NCBI RefSeq assembly: GCF_023065955.2
Contig: NW_026622952.1
Span: 33,367,813 to 33,431,812, forward strand
Reading direction: 5' to 3'
From: Ursus arctos
Lineage: Eukaryota; Chordata; Mammalia; Carnivora; Ursidae
Length of the DNA stretch: 64,000 nucleotides
In this document: piece after piece, positions 12,840 to 25,295 of the stretch
How the letters are laid out: each line of letters opens with the position of its first letter
Numbering within the stretch: the first letter of the stretch is position 1
Notes under the pieces: model-generated
Told to the model about the DNA's origin: nothing
What the model saw: the letters and a program-made list of their open reading frames with translations, nothing else
Databases searched by the model: none
Program-made: the position numbers and the translations under genes

Positions 12840-13880
12840 CCCATCCAATTACTCTAGACAAGTAAATGATTTTTTTTTAAATTTTCTCAGACATATTTTA
12901 GACATGATGTCTCAAAGCGGTTAGAAGTTTTCACATTCACTCCCAGAACGCCGTGTGAGAAGCTCTCCAAAAGTACGAGACTAATCCAAACTGAATAATA
13001 TGTAAAGAGCAAACCAGAATAATGTCTAAGGATGAATTCCCACCCCCTTCTCCCCATCCCCACCCCACAAAGGCGTTTCTGACTTTGCAAATGTGATCGA
13101 GTGCCCTCGGTTGCTGGGAAGACAGCTCGTAATTAACGTTAAGCCGAATCGTTTCCTAAAATACAGAGAGGTTTTTCAGAGATTGCCAATGTCAGAATCA
13201 CCCTATGAAATCCCTGCACATGTGCTCATTCACTAGTGGGAGTTACTAGGAGGCAGGTTTAATTGTAACTTTTTAAAATATTGTCCTCGGGGTATTCGTA
13301 TTATTTGTCTGTATCGTTCTGACATTTTAGCGGTAGAAGGTGTTTTTGTATGGGAAACAAAATGCAGGCTGACAAATGAAAATCAAGTTGAATCAGTATG
13401 CATATGTTTCTGAGTCACCATGCCCTTTGCTGAGCGGCGGCAAACTCGTTTTACTCATCTTTGTAGGCGAAACACAATAAACAATGACTCTAACACCCGT
13501 GCCTTGGAAGTCAGCAGCTGCACATCGCACAATGATTCAAATACCAGCGCACGATACCCACCACCCTGACAGCATAAATAACAGGGAACGAGATTTTCCC
13601 GTTAAATGTTTTAGGCTCGTTCTATAGTTGTCTGTAGCACATTTTCCTTGAGATAATTCCTGATGGCAGAAGGATACTATGGAAATCGATTTTAGTTTGT
13701 TTTTTAAGCAGCGCCACTTAACTTTTGTTGAGTCAGAAATATGTTTCTTCTTTTCCCTCAGTGAGAAAAACGAATATTGCTTTTCTTGTATCATAGAACG
13801 TGGATAGATAGACCTCGTGATATTTCAGGCTGTCTGGTTTTAACATAACTTAAAGGACAAAAGTTCCCCATAGCCTTCTT
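12840..13880. other. Repeat-free stretch, candidate conserved non-coding element
   Basis: About 1 kb free of recognisable repeats, with more CpG than the surrounding AT-rich DNA (for example GAGCGGCGGC at 13432-13441 and GCGAAACACAATAAACAATG at 13467-13486) and several homeodomain/SOX-like words. No open frame makes sense as an exon. The reading as an enhancer is inference from composition only. Confidence 0.3.
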
Positions 13881-13884
13881 TTCT

Positions 13885-14000
13885 TCTTCCATAAACATTT
13901 ATTGAGCACAATTATGTGCAAAGTTCTGTACTAGATGTTATGGAAATTCACATCTAAGTAAGGCACGGCTTCTGGTCTTAAAAGATTTACAACTTAGCAG
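13885..14000 (-). mobile_element. L2-like tail, antisense
   Basis: CATAAACATTTATTGAGCAC (13892-13911), TTATGTGCAAAGTTCTGTAC and TCTTAAAAGATTTACAAC follow the reversed L2 tail order. Confidence 0.6.
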
Positions 14001-16640
14001 GGATGCGGTATGCGTATGGGGATGTCGAGAAAGAAAGACATGATTTTATAAAATCAGTGCATCTACATTTTGAAGTAGTTGTGTTCATTTAATTCATTTG
14101 TTATCTTTTATGGAAATCATTTAGTAAATCCCCTTTTTTTAATAACTACTATAATTTTTTTAAATTAAAAAAAAATTCAGTTGGTTGTTTTCTATATTCT
14201 GATCAAGTATAGTCCACAAAATACTTTCCTGAAAATGCTTCCCCACGTAGAACAAACTAGATTTCTTTTTTCTTCCTCTTTCAACTTCATTTTTTGTTCT
14301 CTTTGCATTGCTCCATTCACTAAATGAATAATTGTTTTCTATAAAAAAGTGATCTCTGCTTCACTGATTGCTTATATTCTGCTACTCTGGGTCGTCTTAT
14401 TAAAAAAAGAGAGAAGCATAGCGTTTACATATAGAATGAGTTTTAGAAATATGCTCTGTCGTGTCAAAGTAGTGATTTTACAGACCTTCGAAATAAAATT
14501 TTATTAAAGCATTTAATGGTCATATAATGGAAGAAGAATACCAATTTAAATAAGGCTGACCATTACATGTGTTAGTAGAAAGACATTAGGCTAGCTGTTA
14601 CTGAAAATGACTATTATTTAGTGGTTATTTTGTTCCTTTTTTGCATTGTAATGAAACTACTTAATCCCACACTCTAATGACTAATCTGCGCAGTATTTAG
14701 TGATTTCCATTTCATCAAAATTAGCTTTGCCATGAAGATCACACAAACTTTTTTTAGACCCTTAAAGTAGTTGTTCTCCTTTGTTCTCCCCTTCACAGCT
14801 GCATATTCTTACAAATATGCTTTTCTATTATTTTCCAAAAAATATTCAATAGAAAATTGCAGAATCCTCCGGAAGGCTTGTTTTTAGGTATTTGTCCATG
14901 CTGCAAGAAAGTCATCCATCTCTGGACATTGGTCGTGACTTTTGATGGCTTGTTTATGGAAGCCATTGTAGACTCTCGTATTCTAAATAAAGGTGGGGAC
15001 GTACATCTTGCTCAGAGCAGTGTTCAGAGACCCAATCCTGATTTATTTCATGTCAGAAATTCCCATGAAGCTATCACCTCCATGGGAGGGAGTTGGGACT
15101 TTCTTCTACTCTAATTCCTGAGTTAGTGCTCATGTCTGATCAGTGAAGGCTGTTCCAGGCTATCCTCCAACATTCGGCTGCTTTGAGACCCACCAAGTGC
15201 GGGCCCTCTGTATTTCATTTGAATTAACAGTTACTTTGTAGTATTTTGAATAATAAAGTCTTTGAATCTGCGACAGAAACATTGAACTTCTTCTATAAAT
15301 AATCAATCATACTAAGAACACATACTGAATGTTTATTATGTGCTATTGTAAATTGAGCTGCTGTGAGTGACTAGCATAGACATGTAGAAAATCCAGCAAT
15401 ACCGTTGTCTTATGGTCACTTTCTGTTCTTCAGTAGCTGTGAATGAATTCCACAAATGTTTGGCATCTAAGTTTGCTAGTATATAGGGCCCGTTGTGGTC
15501 ATCACTGTAATCACCTTCATACCATGCTTGTGAAATTGTCGTAGTCCTACAACCAGGTTTAAAGGTACTCATTAAACCATGGTGGAACATGATTGTAAAT
15601 TTGTTCACTGGGGAAGTTTCTTCACCTAAGACTAATCCTTTCTTAAAATTTCCATCTCATTCTACTTATTTCACAAAAGAAATTTGATTTGTTTTACATA
15701 GATAATAGCTAGGGGAAAAACAAAAAATCAGTACTTTGTGTGCAAGTCATGTCTTCACAGTCAACAAAGTTAAGTTTTTCTCTAGATAGAAACCAATTCA
15801 TGTGCTACAGTCTGTTGTTAAAAAATTGTTTTTGATCTTGTTCGGAGTCGGGCCCTCAGGGTTTTGCAAGTAGGTGTCATTGTGTCTCACATCCCCTGCT
15901 GTGAAAATCAACTTGCATTTGAATGTGCATCTTGACCCATAAATGTCACTGTGGTCCACTGAGCATCTGACTTCAACATTTCCTGTTGTAAAATGGACAA
16001 TGGGAAACAATTTTTTTTTTCTTGAAAAGGAGTCTTGTGACAGAGTATGTGTATATGTCCGTGAGTAAGTGTAGCACAGATGGAAAAAGCTGCAGCACTC
16101 GGGGGTTTAAGTGCATGTCTTCAACTATTGAGCAAGATGATACAAGCCAACAAAGTTTCTGAAAAATACCAGATTATCGTTTCTGTTTCCAATTCACTTC
16201 TCCCTTTCACAGGATTGCATTCTCCCTGGTTACCCTTAGTCTGTAGCTTAACACTTGGCTTCAAAGCAAGGATGTATCAAATTCTCCCTTCCCCATTCAC
16301 TTCCATGCCTTCTCTTGCCCCCTCCCCCTTGGCACAGAGAAGCTTTATTTATCTTTAAATCTGCATGTATATAGCCCAATGCCTAGAACTAGAAGGCTGT
16401 GTAGAGGAGTGAAGGAATGAATGAGTACTCACATGAACAATGCAGGACATATATTATTCTGTGTATGGGTGACTAGTACCTATTTTTAAAATTCCACTTC
16501 CCAATACTTTTTTTATAAAGAATCTCAAGATTATATGCCACTATTTTAGATAGAGCAAAAGTCATCTGAAAATTAGAGAACACAGCTGGTTTAAAAAAAA
16601 AATCTGTTTGCTGGAAGTGCTTGCTTTTATCTAACTAAAT
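14001..16640. other. AT-rich non-coding stretch, no gene seen
   Basis: Open frames of 70-92 codons at 14857-15114, 15336-15608, 15798-16010 and 16080-16358 show no domain and no splice context I trust. No clear interspersed repeat. Confidence 0.5.
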
Positions 16641-16646
16641 TTGATA

Positions 16647-16687
16647 TTTGACTGATTGATTGATTGATTGATTGACTGATTGATTGA
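16647..16687. repeat. (TGAT)n microsatellite
   Basis: About nine tetranucleotide units TTGA/TGAT with two GACTGA interruptions. Confidence 0.9.
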
Positions 16688-16799
16688 AATCTGGCAGACT
16701 TAATGTGACCCAACTAGAACTTTATTCCAGCTTTGGGAAACCATATATGGAAAGATTATTTCCCTTTTGGGTCTTCAGATCTAAAGGTACAAGAAAGGA

Positions 16800-16960
16800 A
16801 AGAGAATTAGCATTTATTGAGCCCAGACTCCATACCTAGGTGCTTTTCCTATGTCCAGGATTCTCTTGACAGTACTTACGATTCTAGCAAAGTAAGGCGA
16901 GGGAAAGTAGGTGGAGTACTGATCAAAGTCTGATTACTCAGTGGTGGATAATCCAGCTTT
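16800..16960 (-). mobile_element. MIR-like fragment (antisense), degenerate
   Basis: AATTAGCATTTATTGAGCCC (16805-16824) followed by AGGTGCTTTTCCTATGTCC resembles the reversed MIR tail. The remainder is weak. Confidence 0.45.
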
Positions 16961-17579
16961 TGATAAAACCAAGGCACGGTCTTCCTCTGCTGTATCTAAA
17001 AATGGACTGCTTGAGGACCTTCCTCTTTCAACCTTTCACTAGAGAAAGGGCAAATTCAGAGAAGGCGCATAAAAGTCACGCGGTAATCCATAAGCAGCTT
17101 TCAGGGTGAAGATTTAATGGACTAAAAGAAAAAAAAAGCTGGCTTAAATGGTTTTTTCTTGGTGGTATACATTCCATGACAACACTAAGGCAAGTTGACT
17201 GCTTACATAACCAGCATAAGCATTAGGGACATACATGTGAAGTGTCGAGGTAAAATTTTTAGTAAAAAAGGGGAGAAAAAATGTGTGTGGAAGGTGGGTG
17301 GTGGGGAGGCAGTGTCAATTGTCTTCAGAAAGATCACCATGTACCTATTGGACATGTCAGTCTAAAATAAAGGGGCTCCCGGGCATCCAATATGGCCACC
17401 GAGTCTGGTTGACGGGGCTCATTAAAGCAGTCTGAAACATCTGCTTCCCCCGTTCAAAAGACTAAAATTCAGAGACTGATGTGTTACTCACTCACAGAGA
17501 GGGCAGGCCTGTTAGCATTTAAGCACCAGCAGGAAAGCATATACACGTGAGTGCACACACACCCCTGTGCGCTGGCACG

Positions 17580-17610
<31 letters not shown>

Positions 17611-18620
17611 ACACACACAAAGACTATTTAGCACTCTCTCACACAAGGAAAGTAAACGTCAAGATGTTCTGTGGTCTTAAATCACTTAAATCACTCAAAC
17701 CTGGGCCATCTACTTTGTGAAAAAGCTCTGTGATTGTGTGGTATCACTACCAATAACCATTGTCTCCATGTCTTGTCAAAGCATAGCCCATTTATTTCTG
17801 GAAGAAAAGCCTGGAATATATAACTGAGGTAGACAAGGATTTTTTTTAATGGAAATATAAGCCTTTAAATAAATAATTGTCTTTTCTGAGCACATTAAAA
17901 AAAACATATGTATAAAAAATCATACTGAAAAAATTTATACTCCAAGAAATTGTGACACTCACTCATCTAAAAAGCTTTGCTCATTCAAACCAGAGAGATT
18001 AATCACAGAAAGGAGATAAAAAATTCCCTGAAAGAGAAGGGAAATAATTTAGCAGTAAATCATAGAGCAGGGCTAACATGAATCACAGAAAAAGGTACCA
18101 GCTCTTATGATTTAGGTGACATATAAAAAATAGCCCTTCGTGGATTGACGGTTATAGGTATAAATGATAAAATTATTCAGCAGTGGTATGTTCTCTTCTT
18201 GCCATTTGTCATTTTGCATCTGATTACTCCTAAGAATTTAATTAAAGGGGCAAGAGGACCATATAGACCTTTTGCGACTCTAACAATCAGATACCTCTTT
18301 AAGCCTTTTTAAAGAGAAATATATGACCGCTGTGTCCTTTTGCTTTGTCTTTACTAAATGCTCCATGAATCTTCATGCGTGTTATTTTTTCTTTCGTATA
18401 TCATTTTAGGCTTGCAAGAAAAATTTATTAAGGAAACATTGAAAATGAGCAGCAAAAGCCTCCACCGTTATTAGCAGAGAAATTATTTTAATTTAAATAT
18501 ACACTGAGAGACAAGAATAACAGCTGCTTACCTGATAGCTCCAGGTTTTATTTTTGAACTAAAAATCAAGCATAATTATACTTTTCCTCTCTGTCTCCTC
18601 AACTCGAAGTAATGAATATG
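16961..18620. other. Repeat-poor non-coding stretch, no gene seen
   Basis: Apart from the CA tract at 17574-17619 there is no recognisable repeat, exon or RNA gene. 17370-17470 is locally GC-richer with a few CpGs. Confidence 0.5.
17574..17619. repeat. (CA)n microsatellite
   Basis: Alternating CA of about 46 bases with a GCACGC start and one AGAC interruption. Confidence 0.95.
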
Positions 18621-18624
18621 AGGT

Positions 18625-18669
18625 GCGTGTGTGTGTGTGTGCCTGTCCCTATGCACGGGTGTGTGTACG

Positions 18670-18702
<33 letters not shown>
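18625..18702. repeat. Facing (GT)n and (CA)n tracts
   Basis: (GT)n at 18625-18641 and a short GTGTGTGT at 18659-18666, then (CA)16 at 18671-18702. The two tracts are reverse complements of each other across a spacer of about 30 bases. Confidence 0.9.
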
Positions 18703-18704
<2 letters not shown>

Positions 18705-18875
18705 ACCATGCATTTCACATCAGCATTATAGACTTTTTTCTCTGCCAGAACTATAAATCAAAAGCTAGTGTTTGATATGGAAGGTGAATGACATCTTTTA
18801 AAGGTGTGAGTCCAAATGCAGTTGAAGCAAAGAGGGCCTCTTTCCATGAATTGTGCTTTCACATGCCTCAAGTGG

Positions 18876-18911
18876 AAGATGTATGTGTATGCGTGTGCGT
18901 GTGCGTGTGTT
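18876..18911. repeat. (GT)n/(GTGTGC)n imperfect tract
   Basis: Repeating GTGTGC-type units; the open frame across it (18788-19039) reads as alternating Cys-Val and is spurious. Confidence 0.85.
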
Positions 18912-19039
18912 TTCTCTTCTGCTATTATAAAGGCATGTCAGGTAGGTTTATAAATAAATCCTGCAATAAAATATTCACCATCAAAATTCTTAGAAGGAAA
19001 ATAAGCTTCCAGAACTATTGTGACCATTATACAATGTGA

Positions 19040-20360
19040 CCAGCCAATGCATCGTTAAACTATACACCTGCGTGTGCATTTCCTTTGCCATTAAGGACTG
19101 TTACTACTGCAAGCCCAGTTCACAGTCACTTCAAAGTTTTGCTTCAAACAACTTCAGTGCTTTAACTGACTAAATTAAGGCTTTTCTCTGTTTCCCCTAT
19201 CTCCCAGAGCAGAAATTAAATCAGTTTTAATTTATTTTATTTGCTAACACTGTGGATATAATTATTGCTGCTGAGTCTTTTTAATTGTTTTCAACTAGGT
19301 GCTTGTCTTTAAGTTGCAATAGACTTCTAATTCCACATTGTTGATATTCCCTTGTTAATTCTGACAAAGCATCATAAATCCAGGTATTTAGGTTTATTGA
19401 ATTTTGAAATGAGGTGATTAGTTGGTGCATGGATGAATGAATTGATGCAAAGCAAAATGAATTTTATGATTTACTATGGTTTACAAGTTCCCTTGGAACC
19501 ATTACGTGCAAATTGTAAAATGTATTAAGAGGTAAGATATCACATTTATAATCAACTTGACAAATTTTGCTCAAGTAAAGATATTCAAGCATTCTGCAAC
19601 AGAGTCAGTGTTGAATAAGTGTTTGGCATACACGATTAATTTCTGCTGTGTTGTCTTACGCTCTGTCATTTATAAGTCTGTAAGATGTCAGAGGCTTTGC
19701 GATCATTGTGGAACACCACACTGTGTCATGATTTAAGGTTTTAGGTGGTCGTCTCATGTTCAAGATAATTTACCAGATCAAAATTCTACTAAGATGCATA
19801 TAACTGGGCATTTCACCTTAAAACAAAAGATTCATCATAGACCCCTTCACCATTGGAGGCCATCAGTATAGGATTTTACATTATTGCTCTGATGGCCTAT
19901 AATCCTCGCATTTGTTTTGGTATTATAACCATTGTGAAAACGCGCGCCCTTGTGTCCATTACCACAGTTAATTGACGTAGAAAATATTAATCGCGTACTG
20001 TGACAGTAATACCAAAAGTATTAGGCAGGTCAGGATCCATGGCTGGAATGAGTCAGCAAAGCATGTACAACACGGCGTAAGGGGCATGAAGGGGTCTTTG
20101 CTGCTGCTGAAGTGCTACTATTAGTAACTCAACTCTCTTCTTCTTCTTTTTTTTTTTTCTCTCCTCTCATCTTTTTGCTTACTAATATTATTAAGCCCCC
20201 GAGGTAAGATTTAGCCTCCCGTCAGCTGGCTGAGATCAGCTGTCCCAAGAGAGCTGCTTTTGCAATAGAGGTTGGGGAGGGTTGGACGTAGCCACTCCTC
20301 GAGGAGTTCAGTTCTAGAAGCAGCACTGCAAAGGGGAGCGCGGGGTAATTAGGAAGTCCT
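19040..20360. other. Repeat-free stretch, candidate conserved non-coding element
   Basis: About 1.3 kb without a recognisable interspersed repeat. The first half is rich in TAATT/TTAAT words (19215-19280). The second half holds CpGs in AT-rich surroundings (AAAACGCGCGCCC near 19937; TTAATCGCGTAC near 19988) and a pyrimidine tract at 20140-20170. No exon is evident. The regulatory role is inference. Confidence 0.3.
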
Positions 20361-21309
20361 TCTTAGGGCCAAGAGGTGAGCAGAGAGAGCAGTGGAAGAG
20401 TCTGCTTATCCTGGTCCCCACCCCAGACCTGCTGTGTTGCTAGCAGGTCAGAATCATCAGACCCTTCCGATCCACATAAACTCCACGTTCTCCCATTTGG
20501 CGTCATGTAGCATCCATCCTTTATAACCATGTTAACCGAAGGTGATATGTAACGTACACGGTAGTTAAGAGGGAGCTTGTCATTTGAACTGTCCTTTGGC
20601 AAATGGATATGTATATTGGATTAAAACCCAAAAGAGTCCTTTTTCTGTGACTTGTCTTGGAGACTTCATGAGCCTTCAGAGGTGACCTGTCAGGTTTATT
20701 TGTTTCTAATCAGATCCATCATCCATAATTTTTATTTCTTTTGCGTGTTAATTACCACTGACAGTTCATTCCTTAGACACCCAGCAGAGATGGCCCAGAG
20801 TGCCTGATATATTCTCAGCAATCATGACTGAAACGTGTAGCCAACCAGGACGAGTACAGTTAAGTGGTCTCCTGACTTTGACTTTGGGAAAAAAAACAGA
20901 GAGCCGAATTACTTTTGTTCTCAGGGAAAGAAAAGGAATCTTCAGGAGTCCTCATTTTTTCAGCTCCAGGAGCTCAGAGTTTGGGAGCTGGAGTACAGTT
21001 CTGCAGTGGGAGTTTGGGCAGAAGTACTTGGACTCCCTCTGAGAGCTCGCTGTGGTGCTCAGCTCAGCATCAGCATGGCTCCCCTGGAAATCCTGTCTTT
21101 AGGCTGAAGGACTTAGATTTGCTCCCGCCTGCATGGAATAAAATGAGAATTTTTCACATGTAATAGGCACCAGGAGAAATCCGATTGGCTGATTAGGTCT
21201 TCTTGAGCAAACCTATACTGGACAGTGCTATTTTATTAATTTTTATTCTATTTTCAGAATGTGATGACATTCTAGAGTGATCCAAGTATAGTAATTAAGT
21301 GAAAAGTGT
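20361..21309. other. Non-coding stretch, no gene seen
   Basis: Overlapping open frames of 79-82 codons (20363-20602 minus; 20800-21042 and 20915-21163 plus) lack recognisable domains. No clear repeat. Confidence 0.45.
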
Positions 21310-21490
21310 CTATAGTCCGAGTGCCTGGACATCTTGGATAAATTACTTAATCCTTCTAAGCTTTCACATCTTTAACTAAAAATGGGATAATAATAATACC
21401 TATCTGAAAAGGTTATTTAGAGTATTACATATGATTATTCTGCTGTGCCAAGCCCCTAGAACAGCACCTAAATGTGGGAAGATTTCAGTA
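21310..21490 (+). mobile_element. MIR (sense)
   Basis: TTGGATAAATTACTTAATCC (21334-21353), TTTAACTAAAAATGGGATAA and TAATAATACCTATCTGAAAA, then CCCCTAGAACAGCACCTAAA follow the MIR core-to-tail order. Confidence 0.75.
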
Positions 21491-21560
21491 GAGATCAGCT
21501 GTTGTTACTAGGGGAAGAAAAAGAAAAAATAAGTTGCTGACCTATGCTCATGCATGCACA

Positions 21561-21561
<1 letters not shown>

Positions 21562-21599
<38 letters not shown>

Positions 21600-21608
21600 C
21601 ACACACAG
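21562..21608. repeat. (CA)n microsatellite
   Basis: About 45 bases of alternating CA with a single AA break near the end. Confidence 0.95.
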
Positions 21609-21744
21609 CCTATATCAGAGTAAACAGAGATTTGGTTTCAGGTCAGCTACACATTCAAGCTATCACTATATAATAGCAAATACATCTATCAATTAAAGTT
21701 TTGAAAAGTTCATTCAAGTTTAGCGCATAACTATGTATAACAAC

Positions 21745-21935
21745 ACAGACATTTACTGGGTACCCACTCGTGTGCTAATCTAAGGAGACAGAAGGGAATA
21801 AGATGCGGTCCTTACTTTCAAGGAGCTAATAGGCTAGTTGGGGACATCCACAAGTCAATCGATCATCAAGATACCGTGTTGAAGTAAAGGTATGCTTAGG
21901 GTATAGTAGAGATGCTTCTCGTGTGACCCAGCCAA
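21745..21935 (-). mobile_element. L2-like tail, antisense
   Basis: CAGACATTTACTGGGTACCC (21746-21765), TCAAGGAGCTAATAGGCTAG (21818-21837) and GGGGACATCCACAAGTCAAT match the reversed L2 3' end. Confidence 0.55.
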
Positions 21936-21939
21936 AGGG

Positions 21940-23880
21940 GGAAGACGACCTTTGGAATGGAATAGACACAGCTTTGCTTTGCCAACAACCAATTTGCTCA
22001 ACCCAGCCTTCTCTCTTACTCAGTTCTTGTATCTATTTAGAGAAAGTAAATTGTTTATCACTGACTGTTTTGTGATTTCAGAGTTTGCCATTCTAGAAGA
22101 AAGAAAATTATCCTCACCTTTAGTGTTATTGCAACTGCCTCTCTGTCACCTTGACTTCAAAACCAAACTACTGCAAAGTCGGTATTATGCTCTCTATACT
22201 CTTGAACTCAACCCGTCATTAAGACGTTGGTAGATTAACTTGACATTGATTCTGTTGTAAGCACTTGGCTCACTTCAGAAAACATGGAAAATATAAAATA
22301 TGATAAAATGGTCATTTCTTCTCATTCTGTTCATTGGAATTAGTTATTTTCAACATCCTAAGAAATGACATTTACCTAATAAGCAATTTTGCTAGTAAAT
22401 GATTGGTTCAGTTGATGATGTAATAATAGTACAATCTGTTTCCAAAAATGTGTGGGAAAAAGATACAGCTAAAGAAGGCGTCTCTGCCCCTCAGACTCTA
22501 ACATCATCGTATAACCCAGAATTTATCTGAAGACGATTCAGCAAATAGATTCAACTCTTGGGCAATAGACCCAAGGGAGGGGAGCAGTGATGTGAACAAT
22601 TCAAAACCCAGGTAATCCCCAAATCAATTAAATGTAGCATTCAAATGTGTTTTTATTAGTTACTGTATGTTTAAACAAAGTCTTTGCAATATTTTGGGAT
22701 TTCACAGAAGAGCAAGCAAAATAATGAAAGCCTGAGATTTTAGTTGATTCCTCAACTTTGCTTTCTTTCCTCCCACTGACATATCCCTTCCCACTCCCTA
22801 CTTTATGTTCAGAGAAGATGGTTTCACTTCCCATGCTGGTGTTGAAGATGGAGCTCCCTCGTGCATATGCTCTTTCATATCTTCTCTAGGACGGGGGATA
22901 ATTGTTTTCATTTGAAAGAGTTCTAGCTTCTGAGCCAGAATAGGCCAAAATCCTTTTATATTAACAAAGTACTTCAGTAAGCAGAGTAGGTAATTTTGTA
23001 GATTAAAAAGAAAAAAAATTTTTTTTTAAGAACTACTTATCTACCCTATAATAGAGACTTGGCCACAGCCAGTGGCCAACTTGATCAAGAGAATGGACAG
23101 TTTATGCCAGGGAGAAGTCAGTAATACCAATTGTGTTCTTTTTACAAGCTAAGCACTTTCTAGGAAGATTTTATTATTATTTTTTTAATATAGGGGGTTA
23201 AAACAGCACTCAGATGCAAGTCTGAATATATTTTGACTCTTCTGGAAATTTTATTTAGAATAATAATTGAATGGAAAGCCATGTGTAAGTGAACTCCCTA
23301 AAGCTGGACGTGTGTTTGCATTTTCTAAGACTATTATTTTGGCATTTCATGACAACACAATGTGGTGAATTCTGACGGGTGCAATTACATTACAGATATC
23401 AATGTACCTTAAGGACTAATGGAATGAGACATTTTAGCTGACAGAGGCATGGTTTTATAGCATATACGGTAGCAATCTGGTACTGATAAAACATGTCCCC
23501 CCTAGAGTGGGAGCACGCAGCAGAAGGCCACGCTGTGTTCTGCTGATGCCTCTCCGACCCCTCCCTTTCTCCCTCATCAATACTTCCTTTCCTACCTGGC
23601 ATTTGTTCACCAAGGTATTAAACAAAAAGGAAGTTGTCTCCCAAAGGCCATAGTAATAAACTGCACCCATGAAGAAGATATCAGGCATGCCCTCTAATCT
23701 GGCCAATAAACATACTAACCTGAAACGTTGCATCCTAATAACACCACGGATTTATGTGCATATCTTTATAAACCACAGCAGCTCATAAGGAGCACTTTCA
23801 TCGTCTCTTTTCATGTGTTCCTAAGGAAAATTTGGCCAGGTAGACCCTTCAAGTAAAAGGCCAAAATTGATGCATTTTTC
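21940..23880. other. AT-rich non-coding stretch, no gene seen
   Basis: Short open frames (67-93 codons) at 21952-22233, 22628-22834, 23399-23602 and 23455-23733 with no recognisable domain. An A8/T9 near-palindrome sits at about 23012-23028. No interspersed repeat is clear. Confidence 0.5.
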
Positions 23881-23884
23881 CAGC

Positions 23885-24115
23885 TTTAATGCCTAGCACA
23901 GAGCCTGGCTCATAGTGCTGACCCACCCTCAGTAAACAGTAAACCAAACTGAGTTATTATGACTTTCATTTTATGGTGGAAGGGGCTGAGGCTCAAGGAC
24001 TTAGATGCCCAGGGTGAGAGCTAGTGAGGTGCAGGGACAGAGGCTGGACTTGGGACATCTGACTCCAGGGCTCAGGGCTCTGTCCATCAGCACTCTGATT
24101 CCATCAAGGCACAGG
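23885..24115 (-). mobile_element. L2 tail followed by MIR (antisense)
   Basis: CCTAGCACAGAGCCTGGCTC (23892-23911) fits a sense L2/MIR tail. From about 23955, CATTTTATGGTGGAAGGGGC and TGAGGCTCAAGGACTTAGAT, ending GACATCTGACTCCAGGG, fit a MIR read backwards. The strand given is for the MIR part. Confidence 0.6.
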
Positions 24116-24660
24116 GGCAGGGGATGAGTCAGAGTGCCATCCTCAGGATCCCAGGGAACAAGGGGACAGTGCCTGAAACAAGGCCACTTTCAGAAGCCAG
24201 ACTTTTTTTTTTTTTAATTCCTTTCACAAATTTTTGAGGTCCACTAACTTCTCTCTTTGCAGCTCACATTCCTGCCTCTCCTGTCCCACTGGTTAGGATC
24301 CCTTGAAAACTAATAATTATCTGTCCCCTGTTACTGAACACTTTTGAAATCAGAATCATAACTTCAGGCATCTTCAAACAGAATGAGGTGTGAACCCTGG
24401 GTAGGCCTGGTCTCTGTTCTGGCCTGGACTGGCCGTTACAAGGGAAATCTGTGGGTGAGGACGGAGCTGGCTGACTGAAGTCAGGTCTGGGGCCGTTTCC
24501 TTCGCAGCTGTGAGATGCATGAAGTCTAAAGTCATCTTGTCCTTGTCCTTGTTTTATAATGTTATACCACAGTGCAAATCTTACTGTGTTTGTATTATTG
24601 AACACAGTTAATGAGATGAACAGAATAACCAGATTTCCCAGCACATTATGTTCCCTTTAA
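24116..24660. other. Non-coding stretch, no gene seen
   Basis: The 126-codon minus-strand open frame at 24264-24644 has no domain, no signal peptide and no splice context I trust, so it is treated as chance. Confidence 0.45.
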
Positions 24661-24664
24661 TGCT

Positions 24665-24900
24665 AATTTCAAAGAGTAAAGAGGAAGAAAATAACAACTA
24701 TTGAATGCATACTTTGCAGGCACTGTGTGTCCGAATCTTAAAAAAAAAAAAAAAAAAAAAGGCAAGAAAGGCCTTAAGAAAGCACTTAATACATCTTCCT
24801 TTATAAATAAGGACATTAGGGTCAAAGATGTAAATAAGGGGCCCAAGGCCAAAAAATAGCAAAAGACTGTTGAAATCTGATTCCAGAGATCCCTGATGCT
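24665..24900 (-). mobile_element. MIR (antisense) with an internal A21 tract
   Basis: AATAACAACTATTGAATGCA and TACTTTGCAGGCACTG open it; then A21 at 24740-24760; then AATAAGGACATTAGGGTCAA and GGGGCCCAAGGCC close it in reversed MIR order. Confidence 0.65.
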
Positions 24901-25126
24901 CACCATGGCCTATTCCATGTCTTAAAGATATTTCTAGTTATATATTTTGATGCCAGGGAACTTACCCACACATAAATTTCCCGTAAGTCATGTACTGAGA
25001 GGCTGCATTTTAGAAAAACTTTCTCTGGCACACTGTGAATATGGAACTGTATTCCAGAATAGTAGCCATCTTATTCAGCAACCCCATGGCCTTCATAAAA
25101 TGATATTTTGGGTTTCAGGATTCCGT

Positions 25127-25295
25127 ACTGAAAGGCAGTGTGGAATAAAGAGAAAATATGACCTGGTAATGGAAACTAGCGGATCAAGATTCTGATCTCA
25201 AAGCTGCCAAAAACTGGCAGTAAGATCTTGGCGAGTCACCTAACTTCTTTGGACCTCAGTTTCCATTCCAGTATAATCAAGATGATATTGAAGGT
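25127..25295 (+). mobile_element. MIR (sense)
   Basis: GGCAGTGTGGAATAAAGAG head (25134-25152), AAGATCTTGGCGAGTCACC core and TAACTTCTTTGGACCTCAGT (25241-25260), then TTTCCATTCCAGTATAATC. Confidence 0.75.

Noticed and set aside
16647..16687. TGAT repeats as a possible CRISPR-like array
   Set aside because: A 4-base unit without spacers is a microsatellite.
20140..20230. Pyrimidine tract followed by GAGGTAAG as a splice acceptor and donor
   Set aside because: No AG at the right distance gives an exon with a sensible frame, and nothing flanking supports a gene.
24264..24644. 126-codon minus-strand open frame
   Set aside because: No recognisable domain, no conserved start context, and it abuts a MIR. 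Chance is the simplest reading.
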